A stretch of DNA of 64,000 bases from Hawksworthiomyces lignivorus (taxonomy: Eukaryota > Ascomycota > Sordariomycetes > Ophiostomatales > Ophiostomataceae), in assembly GCA_002917075.1 (NCBI GenBank), contig NTMA01000066.1, positions 152,995-216,994 on the forward strand, written 5' to 3'. The notes beneath the pieces are model-generated. The model saw only the letters and a program-made list of their open reading frames with translations, made no database searches and was not told the DNA's origin. Below, one piece after another: positions 32,101-44,314 of the stretch (positions within the stretch are counted from its first letter, which is position 1; each line of letters begins with the position of its first letter). Position numbers and translations under genes: made by a program.

Positions 32101-34419
32101 TGGCATATTACAAACTTGGTTAATAAATACTATTCGGGGGTCAAAATGTGGCTGGGGAGTATAGGTATGCGCTTCTCTTGAGGTTTCTTTTACTTTTTAA
32201 AGAGAGGTTAGGGGTGATAAGATGTGTCGATCTGCTCTGTTTAACTATTAGGAACGACGGAAACCAAGCGTCATGGGAACAACAAAACGAGTATGGCGTA
32301 TTCGGAAGAATAAGATGAGAACAAATACAGCAATTGTAAAATAATGACGAGGGGCAAGACTTCGACCGGATAATAACGAAATCGCCAGTGGTATTCATTC
32401 TTGTAATCGGGCCCATCTACATTTTTGGTGATACACGACACGCTCATGAGCATTCTGATGCTATTTGAGGTATTAACCGATCCTAACAATGCAAGTGGTA
32501 TCTAACAGGTACCTTACCGTCTGGTTATTATGAATCTTATGTTCCTGTTTGCTCTTCTTTCCGCGTGGATGTTTTAAATGACCAGGCTTTCTAACCTCCC
32601 CCTCCCCCAGAAGGAAAAATAGAGAGAAGAAAACAGAACAAGGCTTTAGAGGAACCACACAGAACTTAGCTCAGCCAGCGAATTGCAGATTCTAGTCGGA
32701 TGGTGGCCAAAGTTATGTAAGAGCAGAGTAACAAACAGTGACTACTAAATTTCATAACAATGCCATAACTTCCAGTATCTCACTATCTTCACAGGTAGTC
32801 TGTCAGTCATACAATTTTAATTTTTATCCATGTTGTCCATGTTGTCCATGTTCTCCCACTAAGAAGGATAATCAAGAGGTCTCTCGTTGTTTCTCGGCAA
32901 GCCAAACCAAAGACCGCTGTAGAGTGGTGTCTCGGTTATACAATAATTTTCAGAGCGGTGAGATGTACGCCCGCGTGCTCTGCTTCCTTCTTTGGACTAA
33001 TTACTCGAACCGCCGCAGATATGTGTTTATACACGTCTTTATTTTTAAGAGAGCTATGGAGTAGATCTTTCAGGTCTCCCCACAGAACTTCACAGCGCCA
33101 CGCCTGCCACAGCAGGTGCTGCTCCCACTTTAGTTACAGAGACCTTTTGCCTTGTTGCAATTTCTCTCCACCAATATACTAAATCAGCTGCACACCGAAT
33201 ACTTCAGAGTTGCTCCTGGTCCCTGCGTTTCGTATCCATTGCGGTCTTTCAAAGCTTCTAGAAGCGATACAAAATTAAAGCCGCTCCGATTGTGGTGCCC
33301 TGAAACGCAGATCGCTGTAGCAAAACAAAAAGGCTAGACCCTGTCCGCCTCCTCTGTCTGTGCAAAATTTGCTTCTCCTTCTGCGGCTTTTTTTTTTTGA
33401 CGGTATGTTGGACTGTATCTCTTGAAACTCGTCGATCCTCACGGCTTCCGCACCCTCGTGGCATTGGCACCACTACGGTTGTTTCTGTCCATTTTATTTT
33501 ATATCGGTTAAGCTGCTTACTTTATGTATGTTTGTGATGTCGTATATTAGTAGTGCGTTCGTGACAACTAAGATAACTTTGCTGCAGCCAAGAATCGTTG
33601 TATGCACCTTTGGTACAGACAAAGAACGAAGTGTGGTTTCAAAGCTTCGCAAAGAGAGACCAAGTAAATATGCAGGATGCACCATACAAGTGGTTCAAAA
33701 AGGTACTACTAATAAGCTCCAGAAAGATACACGTGGTTATAGTTCAGTTTCGCAGACGTTCCAAGACATTGATTTATCTGACGGCGCTTGTACTAGCAGG
33801 TTAGATCTTGATGCACATACGAAGTAGTCGCGGTTTGTGTGTGGCATAATGGTGCATATGCTTTGGTTAATGGCTGCGAACTTCGACGAATATGTTTATA
33901 TCAGGCCATGGAACGCTGCCGAATAGAACAAGAGATGGCAATGTGATTTCATTAGTTCCACATAGTTTGAGACGAGCTATCTATATAACCCAATAAACAA
34001 TACTCCATATAACAAAACTTACGACAGCGCTTTGTTTTACTTATCTCTTAGAGGCTTAAGCCTATACCTACTACGCTAGTGTTCACCTAGCTAATGACAA
34101 GGGAAATGTGATGGTTCTCTGCTGCATTCTAGACGCTAGGCTTCTTACAAAATTAAGGATTAGTGTATGAAGATGAGTGTAAACGTATGCAGTTTCTTCG
34201 GAGTAGATGTAAAGTGGAGGTATAGGTTTCCTGTTCTTAGATGGGGAGGAGCGATGTAAATTCAATGGTCAAAGTGAATTCGCCTCATACCAATACCTAG
34301 TAGTCTTGAAAGTAAATGTCTCCAAGTACTTGTGGCATAGCTCTAAATTAAGACTCTGCAACATCAGAAAACAAGGCTTTCATCTCAACAAGAAGTAAGA
34401 AATAAAAGTTTTTTCTAAG

Positions 34420-34435
34420 CCCCCCCCCCCCCCCC
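34420..34435 (+). repeat. Homopolymer C16
   Basis: Sixteen consecutive C residues. Confidence 0.9.
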
Positions 34436-34653
34436 TTTTGCTTCAGCCTTTCGCTGGAACCTCCTTTCCCAACGAAGCACATCCCACCCCGGTAATGTGG
34501 TTGTGCTGTACAGAGTACGAAGTAGCGTTAATTCCACGTGGCAGACCCACCATCCTAACTCTTGGATTCTTCTCCTGGCTCAAGATTTTGCCATGAGACT
34601 CGCCTGTAGAGAGTTTTTGTTTCGTTTATTGACTCCATTCTTTTTTGTATGTA

Positions 34654-34679
34654 TTTTTTTTTTAAAAAAAAAAAAAAAA
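34654..34679 (+). repeat. T10A16 run
   Basis: Ten T residues directly followed by sixteen A residues, partly self-complementary. Confidence 0.9.
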
Positions 34680-37600
34680 CATTGCACCTACGAGCTATAA
34701 TCCACACTATCCTTTTACGCTAGTCAATTATTCTGCTAGATTTAGAGATGTAGGTGTTTGCGAAAGAACGGCGCACAGAATGCCTCATCTAAGATGGTAT
34801 GCTTTGAGAAATGATGGGCTTCCAAGACATTCTACGCCCCCGGGCAAGCAATCGCCTGCCCTTCTTTTCTAGGCTATTCGGTCATCCCTCGCTTAGAAGA
34901 TCGCCAAGTCCTCGAAATTGCATTTCTTTCCTATTCTCTTACGTTTTCTCTATTTTACTCTTATTTTGTGCTTTGCAGTCTAGGCCTTCGCTTAACTCTA
35001 TATGGAAGAAATATGCGGGGGAAATTGAACTACAGATAAACGCACCATACGATACCGTGTGTTCCGTAGCCATAGTAATATTAATAGTCTTGTACTGTTT
35101 ATGTATGCAGGTTTTATACTCCGTACTGAAGTCCTCTGCATATACGGTCGTGAAAGACATATTCAGTGTTGAGAAATACGGCGGACGGGTATACTATTTA
35201 TTCACGTCCTCAAATATTTCGTATTTCGATACGTGGCAAGTGACTTCTTTTCCGCTGGGGGCTAGGAGACCTTGCAGAACCCGAAGCGTATTCAATTGTG
35301 CAACCCCCTATTCTGCGTACGATACTCCCAGTTCAATTTCACACATAGTTTTACTCCTGTATTAATAGAGCCAGACATTTCAATATACATTTAAAGGTTC
35401 TATTACTGACGACTAAAACAGAGAAGTAATGCAGGACATCGATAGAACTTTTTTTATTAAAAAAGGGGTGTGCTGTGCATCGGTGTGTAGGTGGTGCATC
35501 GAGCTGTAGAGAGGGGAACTCGTACGACGGCAACGCCGTGCGCGTAACCGTAATGGGATTGACCTAGAGGTATATCTCGGGGCGGACCATTTGTTGGTTC
35601 CTAGGGGGCCAGGGGTACCACGTGGGAAATTTGCCATTCTCGCCAGTCCATGCCGAGGAATTGCAGAAGAAAGTGTGGCGGTGAAAAGAATAAAATAAAA
35701 TCGTCCAGCGGTTCAAGAGAAAGCTGCGTTGTGTCGCAGAGAGTGGAAGGGGGTTTGTGACAAAGTTACTGAAAAATAGCGAGTGGCGTACTGTAAGCAT
35801 ATGAACTGAACTAAGACCCAACTTTGTGGAGACAGTTCCCTCTGTTGCTGAGTACGAGCACTTCGTCAAGTAGGTACATATGGTTATCCCTTCGCCATTT
35901 CGGGCAGCAGCTTTCGTAAGCCAACTTGTCAAAACTCATCCAAAGCGGCGGCAAGGGATGCACTATTTGCTCAATGGAAGAAGGTCCTTCGTGTATGAAG
36001 TATATGACCTTGAATATGAAAGACTAATTACTTGGCTAAGAAACACATAATCCAACCGAAAATGCTCTCAATTCGTTGACCGGTGTTATTTCTGGTAGCC
36101 GCTTTGTTCTCGCACAGTGCCACAGAAGTTATTCCATCACATGTTGCATTATCATATGCTAATTTGAAGTTTGTTTAGTATGTCCTTGTTGCTTCTGTTC
36201 ACATTTGCTTTATCTCCTTACCCAGCATCCCGCTTCCTTGGAACATTGTTTGGGTAAATTGCGTGGCATTTGTTTTGCAAAATATTTGTGCTGGCATTGA
36301 ATCTATGTTTCTCCGCTTATTTCCTCGTGGCAAAGAACCGAAAGAAAGAATAAAGAATGGCCAGAAAGAAGAAAGTTTATTTAGGAAAGCGATCCAACCC
36401 GATACCCGATCTGCCAACGACTATTAGGCTGAATTGAAACAATCGCCACGTGCTGGCCAGACATACAGATACCCGTATGCGCGAGCCCATGAACTGTGCC
36501 AATGACAGCGAGGCGGCGTAGGGAAGACGCCCACAGACTGGGTTCCACTCTTTATGGGGAATCAAGACAAGCGGAAAGAAAATTACTCGCGTTTCCGCCT
36601 TAGATGATGTGAGAAAATCTGTTCCTCTAGAATGTCTTTGATCCAGGCGCCTTAATTAAATCAAAGCCCTTACTGATCCAAACGCGGGCTCTCCTTCGTG
36701 TAGGTAGTCTTGACATATTTCCCCACCTCGACGAAAATCTTTCTACTCACATACAGACAAGAAAACATGCTACCTTTTCTACTAGTTTCACGTTCTTTCT
36801 CATTCTTATTAACATGTCGCACCATACGTAAGTACATGTACATCTCTTACGAATGTGTGTGCAAAGTATCCGCCTTGATTTCAACCCTAGCCCCTGCGCG
36901 TTCTTTCTGTGCCTATCATAATTCTTTCTATTCTCACCAGTGCATGTTTTCATTCGCTATTTATCACTGCGACCTTGGCGGTTTTCTGTTTCTTGTCGCA
37001 CTATCGTCTTGTCTATCTACTTTTTTGGGCAATCACAAGCGGGGCTGTTGCTCACAAAAGCCTTTTTTTTTCTTCTACATATATTTTACTACTATTGCGA
37101 CCCCAGAGATAAGTTTCGTTCAAGCGAGAGCAACAATGCGGCCTCTTTCTCTCGCAATGCATTCTCGCGCAAACTCAGTAGCCAAATGTTCTCGTGCTCG
37201 TACTCGGACGAGGTGCTATAGGTGTTATTCGTAGCCGTGAAGGAGTGAAGACTCTGTGGGCGGGAACATACGAGGAAGGTCGTATTCTGTCTGTGTGTGC
37301 GGATCTGCCTTCCGCCACGTGAATAATGTAGCGTACTTCCTGGCTCTCACCTGGCGTTGGATTGCTCTGTAGACGTGCATGTGCGATTCTTCTATTCTAT
37401 GTCTGCCCATCCTTTTAAACAATTTAGACACGTCCTTTTTCCCCTACTGTTATTTATTTTCTTTTTCCTGTTTCGTATCTCTTCGTTTTTATCTTATTGT
37501 TGGTTTTCTTACTCAACCTTTCAAAACCGAGCCTGGCTTTAGACGCCGAAGACACATGTGAGTCCATCTTGCAACCCTTCCCTTTATTTTTGAGCTGGGA

Positions 37601-40600
37601 TGAACCAAGTCTGTTCCAATTCGTCTTACGGGTACTCCGTATTCCGTGCACCGACGCAACTGGCTCTTCTGAAACCCTAGTATTATTGTTTGTTTTTGTT
37701 GACTAAATCCATCTCCGCTAGTACGAGCATTATCGTCATTTCTTTGCCGATGAAAACCCACCAGGCGCCACCAAGCTCTCTTTCAATAAAACTCTCCTGG
37801 TTCCTATTGCGGTGTGGTTTACATAACTTGAATCCAATTTTGACCGGCAGAGGCGTACTTTGTTTGAGTTCCCACACCATATTCGCTTTCTCCGCTGGCG
37901 TCTTTGTTCTCGCTATCTGTCACGAAACGTCAAACGTCAAGGAACCAGGATCGCAAGCCGATCTGTCGGAGAATCTGGTCAGTCCCCTTCTTTTCCCTTG
38001 TCTGTTCTACTGCCTCGACGAGTGTTCTATTTCTCACACGTTCATGCGCATCTCTTCTGTCGCATTGATTCTGTCTCCTTCCCTTTCCATTACAGAACCC
38101 CCCCCTTTCCCCCCACTTCTTGATGATCCTTGATTTTCCTTTTCTTCTGTTTTTCTTCTAGAAGCAATGGTTGAAAGCTAGTTTCTGTATTTTGCATCCG
38201 CATGTTTTCAATCTTCCCACTTTTGGACCCCCTTTTTTAATGGCGACTTGCGGATCGTTTCTCCCCCTTTGGTTGTGTTACAAGCGGGTCTAGTAGGCCT
38301 ACAGAGTACGAGTATACTAAGCGTATCTGTCTCAATAGCGCCGCTGGGTACTGAAGGATGCCCAGGGAGCCAGGTTGCATGGAAGTACGAGCTGCTAATC
38401 CGTCATATTATTTTCATTTTTGCGCCATCTCGTATGATCCACATGAGGACTAGGTCGCCGACTGCGCCACGTCTCTTAACAGATATCCCTTGTCCTTGCA
38501 CTTCCATTTTGAAATTGTCGTCGCAAATTCACGATACTAATTTGATCCTTTATTTTGCTGCCAGCAGAGCCTCCACTGCGGCTTTATTGGTACCAATAGA
38601 GACAATTTGCACTAGCGAAGCTCCAAGCAGAACCCAGAAAAAAAAAGAATTTGAAGCGCGGAAACACGAAATATCTTACGACAGAGGCACGACGTTAAGA
38701 GTAAAACCGGAGGCAGTTGTCGTACAACAAGCACAATTTGATCAGATCGACCCGGTACGGGCATACCGCTAGTGTAATAGTCTGAGAACCGGCAGACCCC
38801 AACACTGAGGTGCTGGGGCATTTATTCAGAGCCTATTTCTTACAGAAGATCTATCGGGTCTGGATGTTTTAAGGTGTGTAAATCGAGCGGCGTATTTCAT
38901 ACTCTGCTTCACTTTCGACGTTTGATTGCTGGCACCTTTTTGATCTTTGGTTTTCTCTATGCCCGCCCTTCCTTTCTTCCTTTTTTCGTTTGTTTGTTTC
39001 GTCAGTTTTTATTTTCGTACTTTTTATTCAGTTTGTTGAAATGAAATCTGTTTGTTGGCCGGCGCGTGGCTCCAAGCTCTGGTTCCCCTTTTGTTCCCGC
39101 CCCTTTTCATCCTTATTTCCTCTTCATGCCCTCCTCCCACACCGTCCGCCCTCTCCGGAAAGATTCTGCATGTGTGAAGACAAGGTGGTGTGGAGAATGC
39201 ACCAAAAGTCGAAGCATTCGTGCAGTCTGGCTGGTTGGCTGCAGGCCCTGCAGGGGTACTTGTCCTAAAACAGCCTGGCCGGGGAGGGAGGATCCCTGAA
39301 AGCCACGCGCAGATCTCGCCTGCCACGCTCTTTCAGACCGTGTTTTCCACGAGGTCACCCGCTCCACTTCCTCAAAAGCTGCAGAAGTACTCCACTGTAC
39401 AGGGTACATACTTTCTTTTTCTATTTCCTTCCCAAGTACCGGTCTTACTCAGTCACAACCCACTACCGACCTGCCCTCCACCCTTTCCCACAGCCGCCAC
39501 AGCCCGCTTTCGAGCTGTTGTGTTCCCTTCGTCTTTTGGGGCGCTATCACGCCGCACTCTCATGCCTGTGAAGTCTCCCTACAATTACTACACAATCACC
39601 AAACGGTCGCCGCTGGCGCACCACACAGGCCGTTCCATATCCGAACTCTCTATCAGCGTCATTCTTTGTCGTATTATTCGAGCTTCTTCTGCTATCGTTA
39701 CCAGCGCATGAAATGGCCAAGCCGACAGTGGACAGAATCTTCAATATTTTATCCCCTCTCCTTTCCCAACTATGTACAGTTCGCTCTCTTTCACAGCCTG
39801 CACATGTCTATCTGCGTCTCAGATGGTGTCTTGGAGCAGAATGGCTTTCAGCGATTTGGTCCATCTCTTCCCAACTTCAAACCTAGCCGATGATGCATGT
39901 AAGACGGCAGACCGTTTTCTTTATTCATAAGCGGTGTACAGATGTACGAGTGTGGTGTCCGCCGATTTGAATCTTACTCGTTCTTTGCCTTACGTTCGGC
40001 TGTCGTACATCTTACAATGTCAGGTGCGACATCAGGGGTGAACCACGCAGTAGTGTTGCAACAGCAGCAAGTGCATGGGAGGTCGCGATTTGGTTTGTTG
40101 TAACTGTAGCAGAATACAAAGGCGCTGCGTGCAAGCTAGGGCGCCCCCAGATCATCCGCTACTGCTGCAAGAAAAGTACTTGTACGAGTAGCGGTACATG
40201 GGTACTTTATACAAGCCCAGCTTCCGTCCACCCTTTCTATAATGGTTTCTTCCAATGCCCAGCAAACGTCTCCGCTGCCGTTTGGCAGCCGCCATGACTC
40301 CTCAGTTTTTAGTATTGCGGACTCTTGCTTATCCACTCGCAACTTCTTTCTGCAACTGCCCTGACCTGTCGTTCCTCCAAAAAGACCCTCTGTCCACCAA
40401 GCCAGCACCCTTGTGAATCTTCACGACTCTTTTTCCATCGCTTCTCCTAAACTTCCCCTTCCTTGGCCCTACCTATCTCTCTGTTGAACCAAACCACCAC
40501 CTCAATCTCCTCTCCCAGTCCAAGTTCATTTTGTCGCCATCTCTCGCGGTTTGGTTCGATTTCGTCTATTCTTCTTTCTTTTTTTCCTCAACCCCACTAC

Positions 40601-40758
40601 TTCAACCCCCCCCCCCCCGTTCCTCATCCACCCACTCTGTACCAGTCCCTCTCACACACCTTTTTTCTCTCTTGCGCTCTTCTTCTCGCATTAATTGCCT
40701 TTATTTACTAACCTTGCCCTCCCACTCTCTCTTCCTTTTCTTTCCCGCTTTCTGTTAG

Positions 40759-43232
40759 ATGGCTGCTGTTTCTCATTCTTCTCGTTCCACATCTATACCT
40801 GAACCGCTTCCAACTGCAAACAACACGAATTCAAGCAGCCACTCGAATGACAGAGAGTCCCGCAGAGACTTGTCTTCTAAGTTTCGCCTTTCTACTTCGA
40901 CATCTTTCATTCTGCCTCAACCTACGGACTCTTCTACCAGAAACTCCAATATCCTAAGCTCATCGGGCGGTAACCACGCTGGTGCTTCCGCTGCTTCTCC
41001 TACACCCACTACACCGATCACTCCTTTACCAACACCTAGCGTAAGCGTGACTGCTGTTACTTCTAGCTACCGCAGCCACCATACAAATCATCTGTCGATC
41101 GGCTCTGTGCCAACGCCGTCGCTGACGAAAACATCACGGTCCGGCACTTTATTTGCCTTTGCTGCTGCTGCCATTGACCGGACCCAAAGTGCAATTGCCA
41201 TCGCGGAGCAGAAGATCCGGCCACGTCAATCCGTGGGTCGCCTCTCTGTCGGCCCCGATACATACCCTCTGTCACTGGCCACTCCATCTTCAGCTGGTCC
41301 GGTAGACGGCGCGTCATCTAATATCTCGCCCTCTACATCCACGCCACCCAACTTCCAATCCGACCACAAAAACGACGAGAATCAATCTTCAAGTATACTG
41401 CCCGTATCAGGCAGCGACGCCGTCGCTCAACCTCAACACCTGGCTTCTGCACACGGCACAAACTCCCTGCAGTCATCACAGACCTTCGCCAAGCCGTACG
41501 AGCAGACAAACCCCAACCTTCCACTGCCTATCCATCTCCCGCGTGTGGATAGCAAAATGCATCAAACGTCGTCCCGCCTGTTGCGGATGACCGATGACGA
41601 TCGGCCATTCACAAAAGTACTTCCGCCCGACCCCCATAAGTCCTCTGCTCGTAAATAAGTTTTGCTAACTGTAATCTCGACACCAGGACTTTAAGGATCT
41701 CTTTGCGACCCTAATTGTCAGTTTGCTCCCCCTCTCTGCGCACCGCGTCCGCTTAACCAAGGTCGAGCACACATTTCTTTCCGAAGATGCTATCAATAAT
41801 CTTGGCTCGCTCAAGTTCTCTCAGTCCAACCGGATGCCTGACCCAAAAGATCCATCTCGTATTGTTACCACGACAACCACAACGACCTTTTCTATGGCCA
41901 AAGATATGGCTCGGTCAATATGTCAGCGTTTTCTCGAAGCACGTTTCATCGAGTCTGCCGATGGCAAATACCAGCAAGTCTACAACATGAAGGGTTCCGT
42001 ATGGCAGCTAACGCCGAAAGGCATCTCGATTCTGGACCGCTTTTGTGCGCGCAACGGTATCCAACAAAAGCAAGTTGCTGAGCTGATTGGTCACTCCACC
42101 TCTCAGCTAGTGATCCTTGAGCGGGACAGCCAGACGGATAAGGTTGTCAGTGATCGCGGTACGATTGAGGTCATCTTCCGCCGCTTTATTGGCGTCAACG
42201 GCCTAAATGTAAAAACCAGCGTCAACACAGCAGACGCTGACTCGCTTAACGATTACCGTGATGGCATGACAGGTGTCAAGGTCGCTAGCGAGCGTAAAAT
42301 ATCAGGGAAGACGTACAAGGACACATTTACTGGCAAGGCTGCTGTCGATTGGCTCATGGACTGCTGCACGACTGTTGATCGTCGGGAGGCTAGCGAAATC
42401 GCTTCGCTTTTCGCTGAGTATGGCTTGATTGAGGCCATTCAACACGACCGGGTCTTCCAGAGTCAAATTGCCGGCGCACAACTCTTCCAGCCTACAAAGT
42501 CGGCCATCTTTCAGCTGACGGCAAAGGGCAAGGATCTAGTCAACGGCGCATCATCACGTGGTCGCTCATCAGAGAGTGACAGTGGCCCAGTGCCTCGACC
42601 AGGAGGCATTGCGCGCGACTCCAACACGCAGCGTCTAGACAAGATCCTGAATGATGCTGCGCTGCGCTTGCTTTTCCGCGAGAACCTGCGCGAGACGCAC
42701 TGTGAGGAAAATCTATCCTTTTATCTAGATGTGGACGATTTTGTACGCAGTTGCCGCCAATCTATCCGAATGGCCCAGAAGAATCCTGGAGCAGCAAGTA
42801 TGGATGGCATCAAAGAAATCATGGCCCAAGCATACGGCATCTACAATGCGTTCTTGGCCCCCGGATCACCTTGCGAGCTGAACATTGATCACCAGCTTCG
42901 AAATAATCTGGCCACACGTATGACGAAAGCCGTTGGTCAAGATGGTGCAATGATAGACACTCTGCATGAGGTCACTACGCTTTTTGAAGACGCCCAGAAT
43001 GCTGTTTTCAAACTGATGGCGAGTGTAAGTTCATACGCTTTATGTTTGCTTTGGTAACTAGCTGTTCATGACCGGAATTGTAGATGCTGATTGACATTTT
43101 CAGGATTCTGTTCCAAAGTTTTTGCGCCACCCTAAGTATGAGCATACGCTGAGAAACTACGATTTCGATGCTATTGTGGTCGGTGCAAGCCGTATACCTG
43201 AACGAAGCCAAAGCCGCTCAAACCGCAAATAA
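40759..43232 (+). CDS. flbA: FlbA/Sst2-type regulator of G-protein signalling (DEP-RGS)
   Basis: Three exons (40759-41616, 41687-43024, 43104-43232; introns 70 and 79 nt) encode 774 residues. The first about 270 residues are Ser/Thr/Pro-rich and disordered. DDRPFTK joins DFKDLFATLIVSLLPLSAHRVRLTKVEHTF, the start of the fungal Sst2 N-terminal domain. A DEP domain follows (KISGKTYKDTFTGKAAVDWLMDCCTTVDRREASEIASLFAEYGLI, about 490-535). The RGS domain is RLDKILNDAALRLLFRENLRETHCEENLSFYLDVDDF through LFEDAQNAVFKLMAS-DSVPKFLRHPKYE (about 600-760). Such proteins speed GTP hydrolysis on a G-alpha subunit; FlbA opposes FadA and so allows conidiation in Aspergillus. Intron 1 is placed at GTACTT because the unspliced frame stops after 13 more codons and a GCTAAC branch point precedes the CAG acceptor. 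Confidence 0.94.
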
Positions 43233-44314
43233 ATATGACTGCAGAACTGCTCAGGTTCAGTTTGGTCCACTTCTCTCTGTCCATTATTGATTTCCTTGGG
43301 CTTAATTTATATGTTCTCGCTCGCTCAACTTGCAATTGCACCTTACATTGTCCCTAATATTATTCTCAAGGTCATGTTCTTTCTTCTCTGCATATATACC
43401 GGCTGTCATTTTATATACATATATATATTTATTTTATTCCTATTTCGTCATAATTTTCGCTTGTATGTTCCCTTTGAGCCACTATTGTCGTCAAATAAAT
43501 CGAATCCTGTGTGTTGCTTTCCTAGTGTGCAAGCATTACAAGGAAGGCGTGGAGACAAACAAACACATATCAAGACGCACAGGAGGCATCTCAGGAAACT
43601 TTGAGTGGAGAAATCGCTCTACTACTATGCCTTTCCTGTAGATTTTCACCATCCTGTCCACTTATATCTTTCGTTGACCTTCTACATACTCTTTTTTTTC
43701 CGCATAATATCATGAGAAGCATATATCAGACATGCAGGAGAGCTTCAGTCTGAGAGAGCGTGGAGAGGGAAGGAGAAAATGGCCAAAAGAAAAAGAGAAT
43801 GTGTTGAACATTAGGAGAGGAGCAACCCTCTGGAGCGCCTAGGGCCTTGAGGACTTGTGTGATAATAGCAAAATAGAGCAACAAGGTCACCTTGCGACAA
43901 CTACTATATTTTAAATGGGTGATGGAAGCGGTGCTGCTACTTTACTTGTGAAAGAAATAGACACGATCAACTTATAGACACAAAACTTTTTTTAATAGAA
44001 AATCCGCTCTCCCTATCTAAAAAGGAAAAGGTAGCCAATGGCTCAAAAAGGTCCCAATTCAGACATGATTGCAATAATCGCTTAGCCAGCAAGATAAACA
44101 AGACCGAATTACTCTCTATAAGGCAAAGAAATATTTGCCAATCCAATGCGTGTGTATGGAAAATCGCTAGAGAAAAAAATAACTGTAACTTAAATCATAT
44201 CTTGTCTTACAACATTTTACCTCGGTTGCACATTTCCCGTGTCTGTATTTTCGAGAAAATAAAATTAATTTGACAGGTTTATGCTCCTTGTACTACCACC
44301 GGCTTGACTTCCAT
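43233..44314. other. Convergent intergenic region
   Basis: About 1.1 kb between the RGS gene and the convergent DUF7053 gene, AT-rich. No gene seen. Confidence 0.6.

Larger units (their letters stand above)
32101..40758. other. 8.6-kb stretch without a supportable gene
   Basis: The region holds several short frames (longest 34811-35365, 184 codons; 36710-37234; 39190-39711) with hydrophobic or low-complexity sequence and no recognisable family. It contains a C16 run (34420-34435), a T10A16 run (34654-34679), three tandem CCATGTTGT-like units near 32826-32852, and TACTCCGTA motifs at 35117 and 37633. The last 2-3 kb are strongly C/T-rich, like the long promoter and leader of the RGS gene. A non-coding transcript or unrecognised small genes cannot be excluded. 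Confidence 0.5.

Noticed and set aside
34811..35365. 184-codon plus-strand frame in the 8.6-kb gap
   Set aside because: Length alone; residues look random, it contains the TACTCCGTA repeat, and no domain or plausible splice partner was seen. It is the best candidate in the gap if transcripts are found.
39066..39299. Short Cys-rich reading suggestive of a zinc-cluster protein
   Set aside because: Cysteine spacing does not fit Zn2Cys6 or other fingers, the frame is only 77 codons, and three other frames are open across the same bases.
39190..39711. 173-codon plus-strand frame upstream of the RGS gene
   Set aside because: Pro/Ser-rich translation of C/T-rich leader-like DNA with no family resemblance.
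40540..40570. GGTTCGATTTC resembling a tRNA B box
   Set aside because: No matching A box or cloverleaf could be formed upstream; it lies in the C/T-rich leader of the RGS gene.
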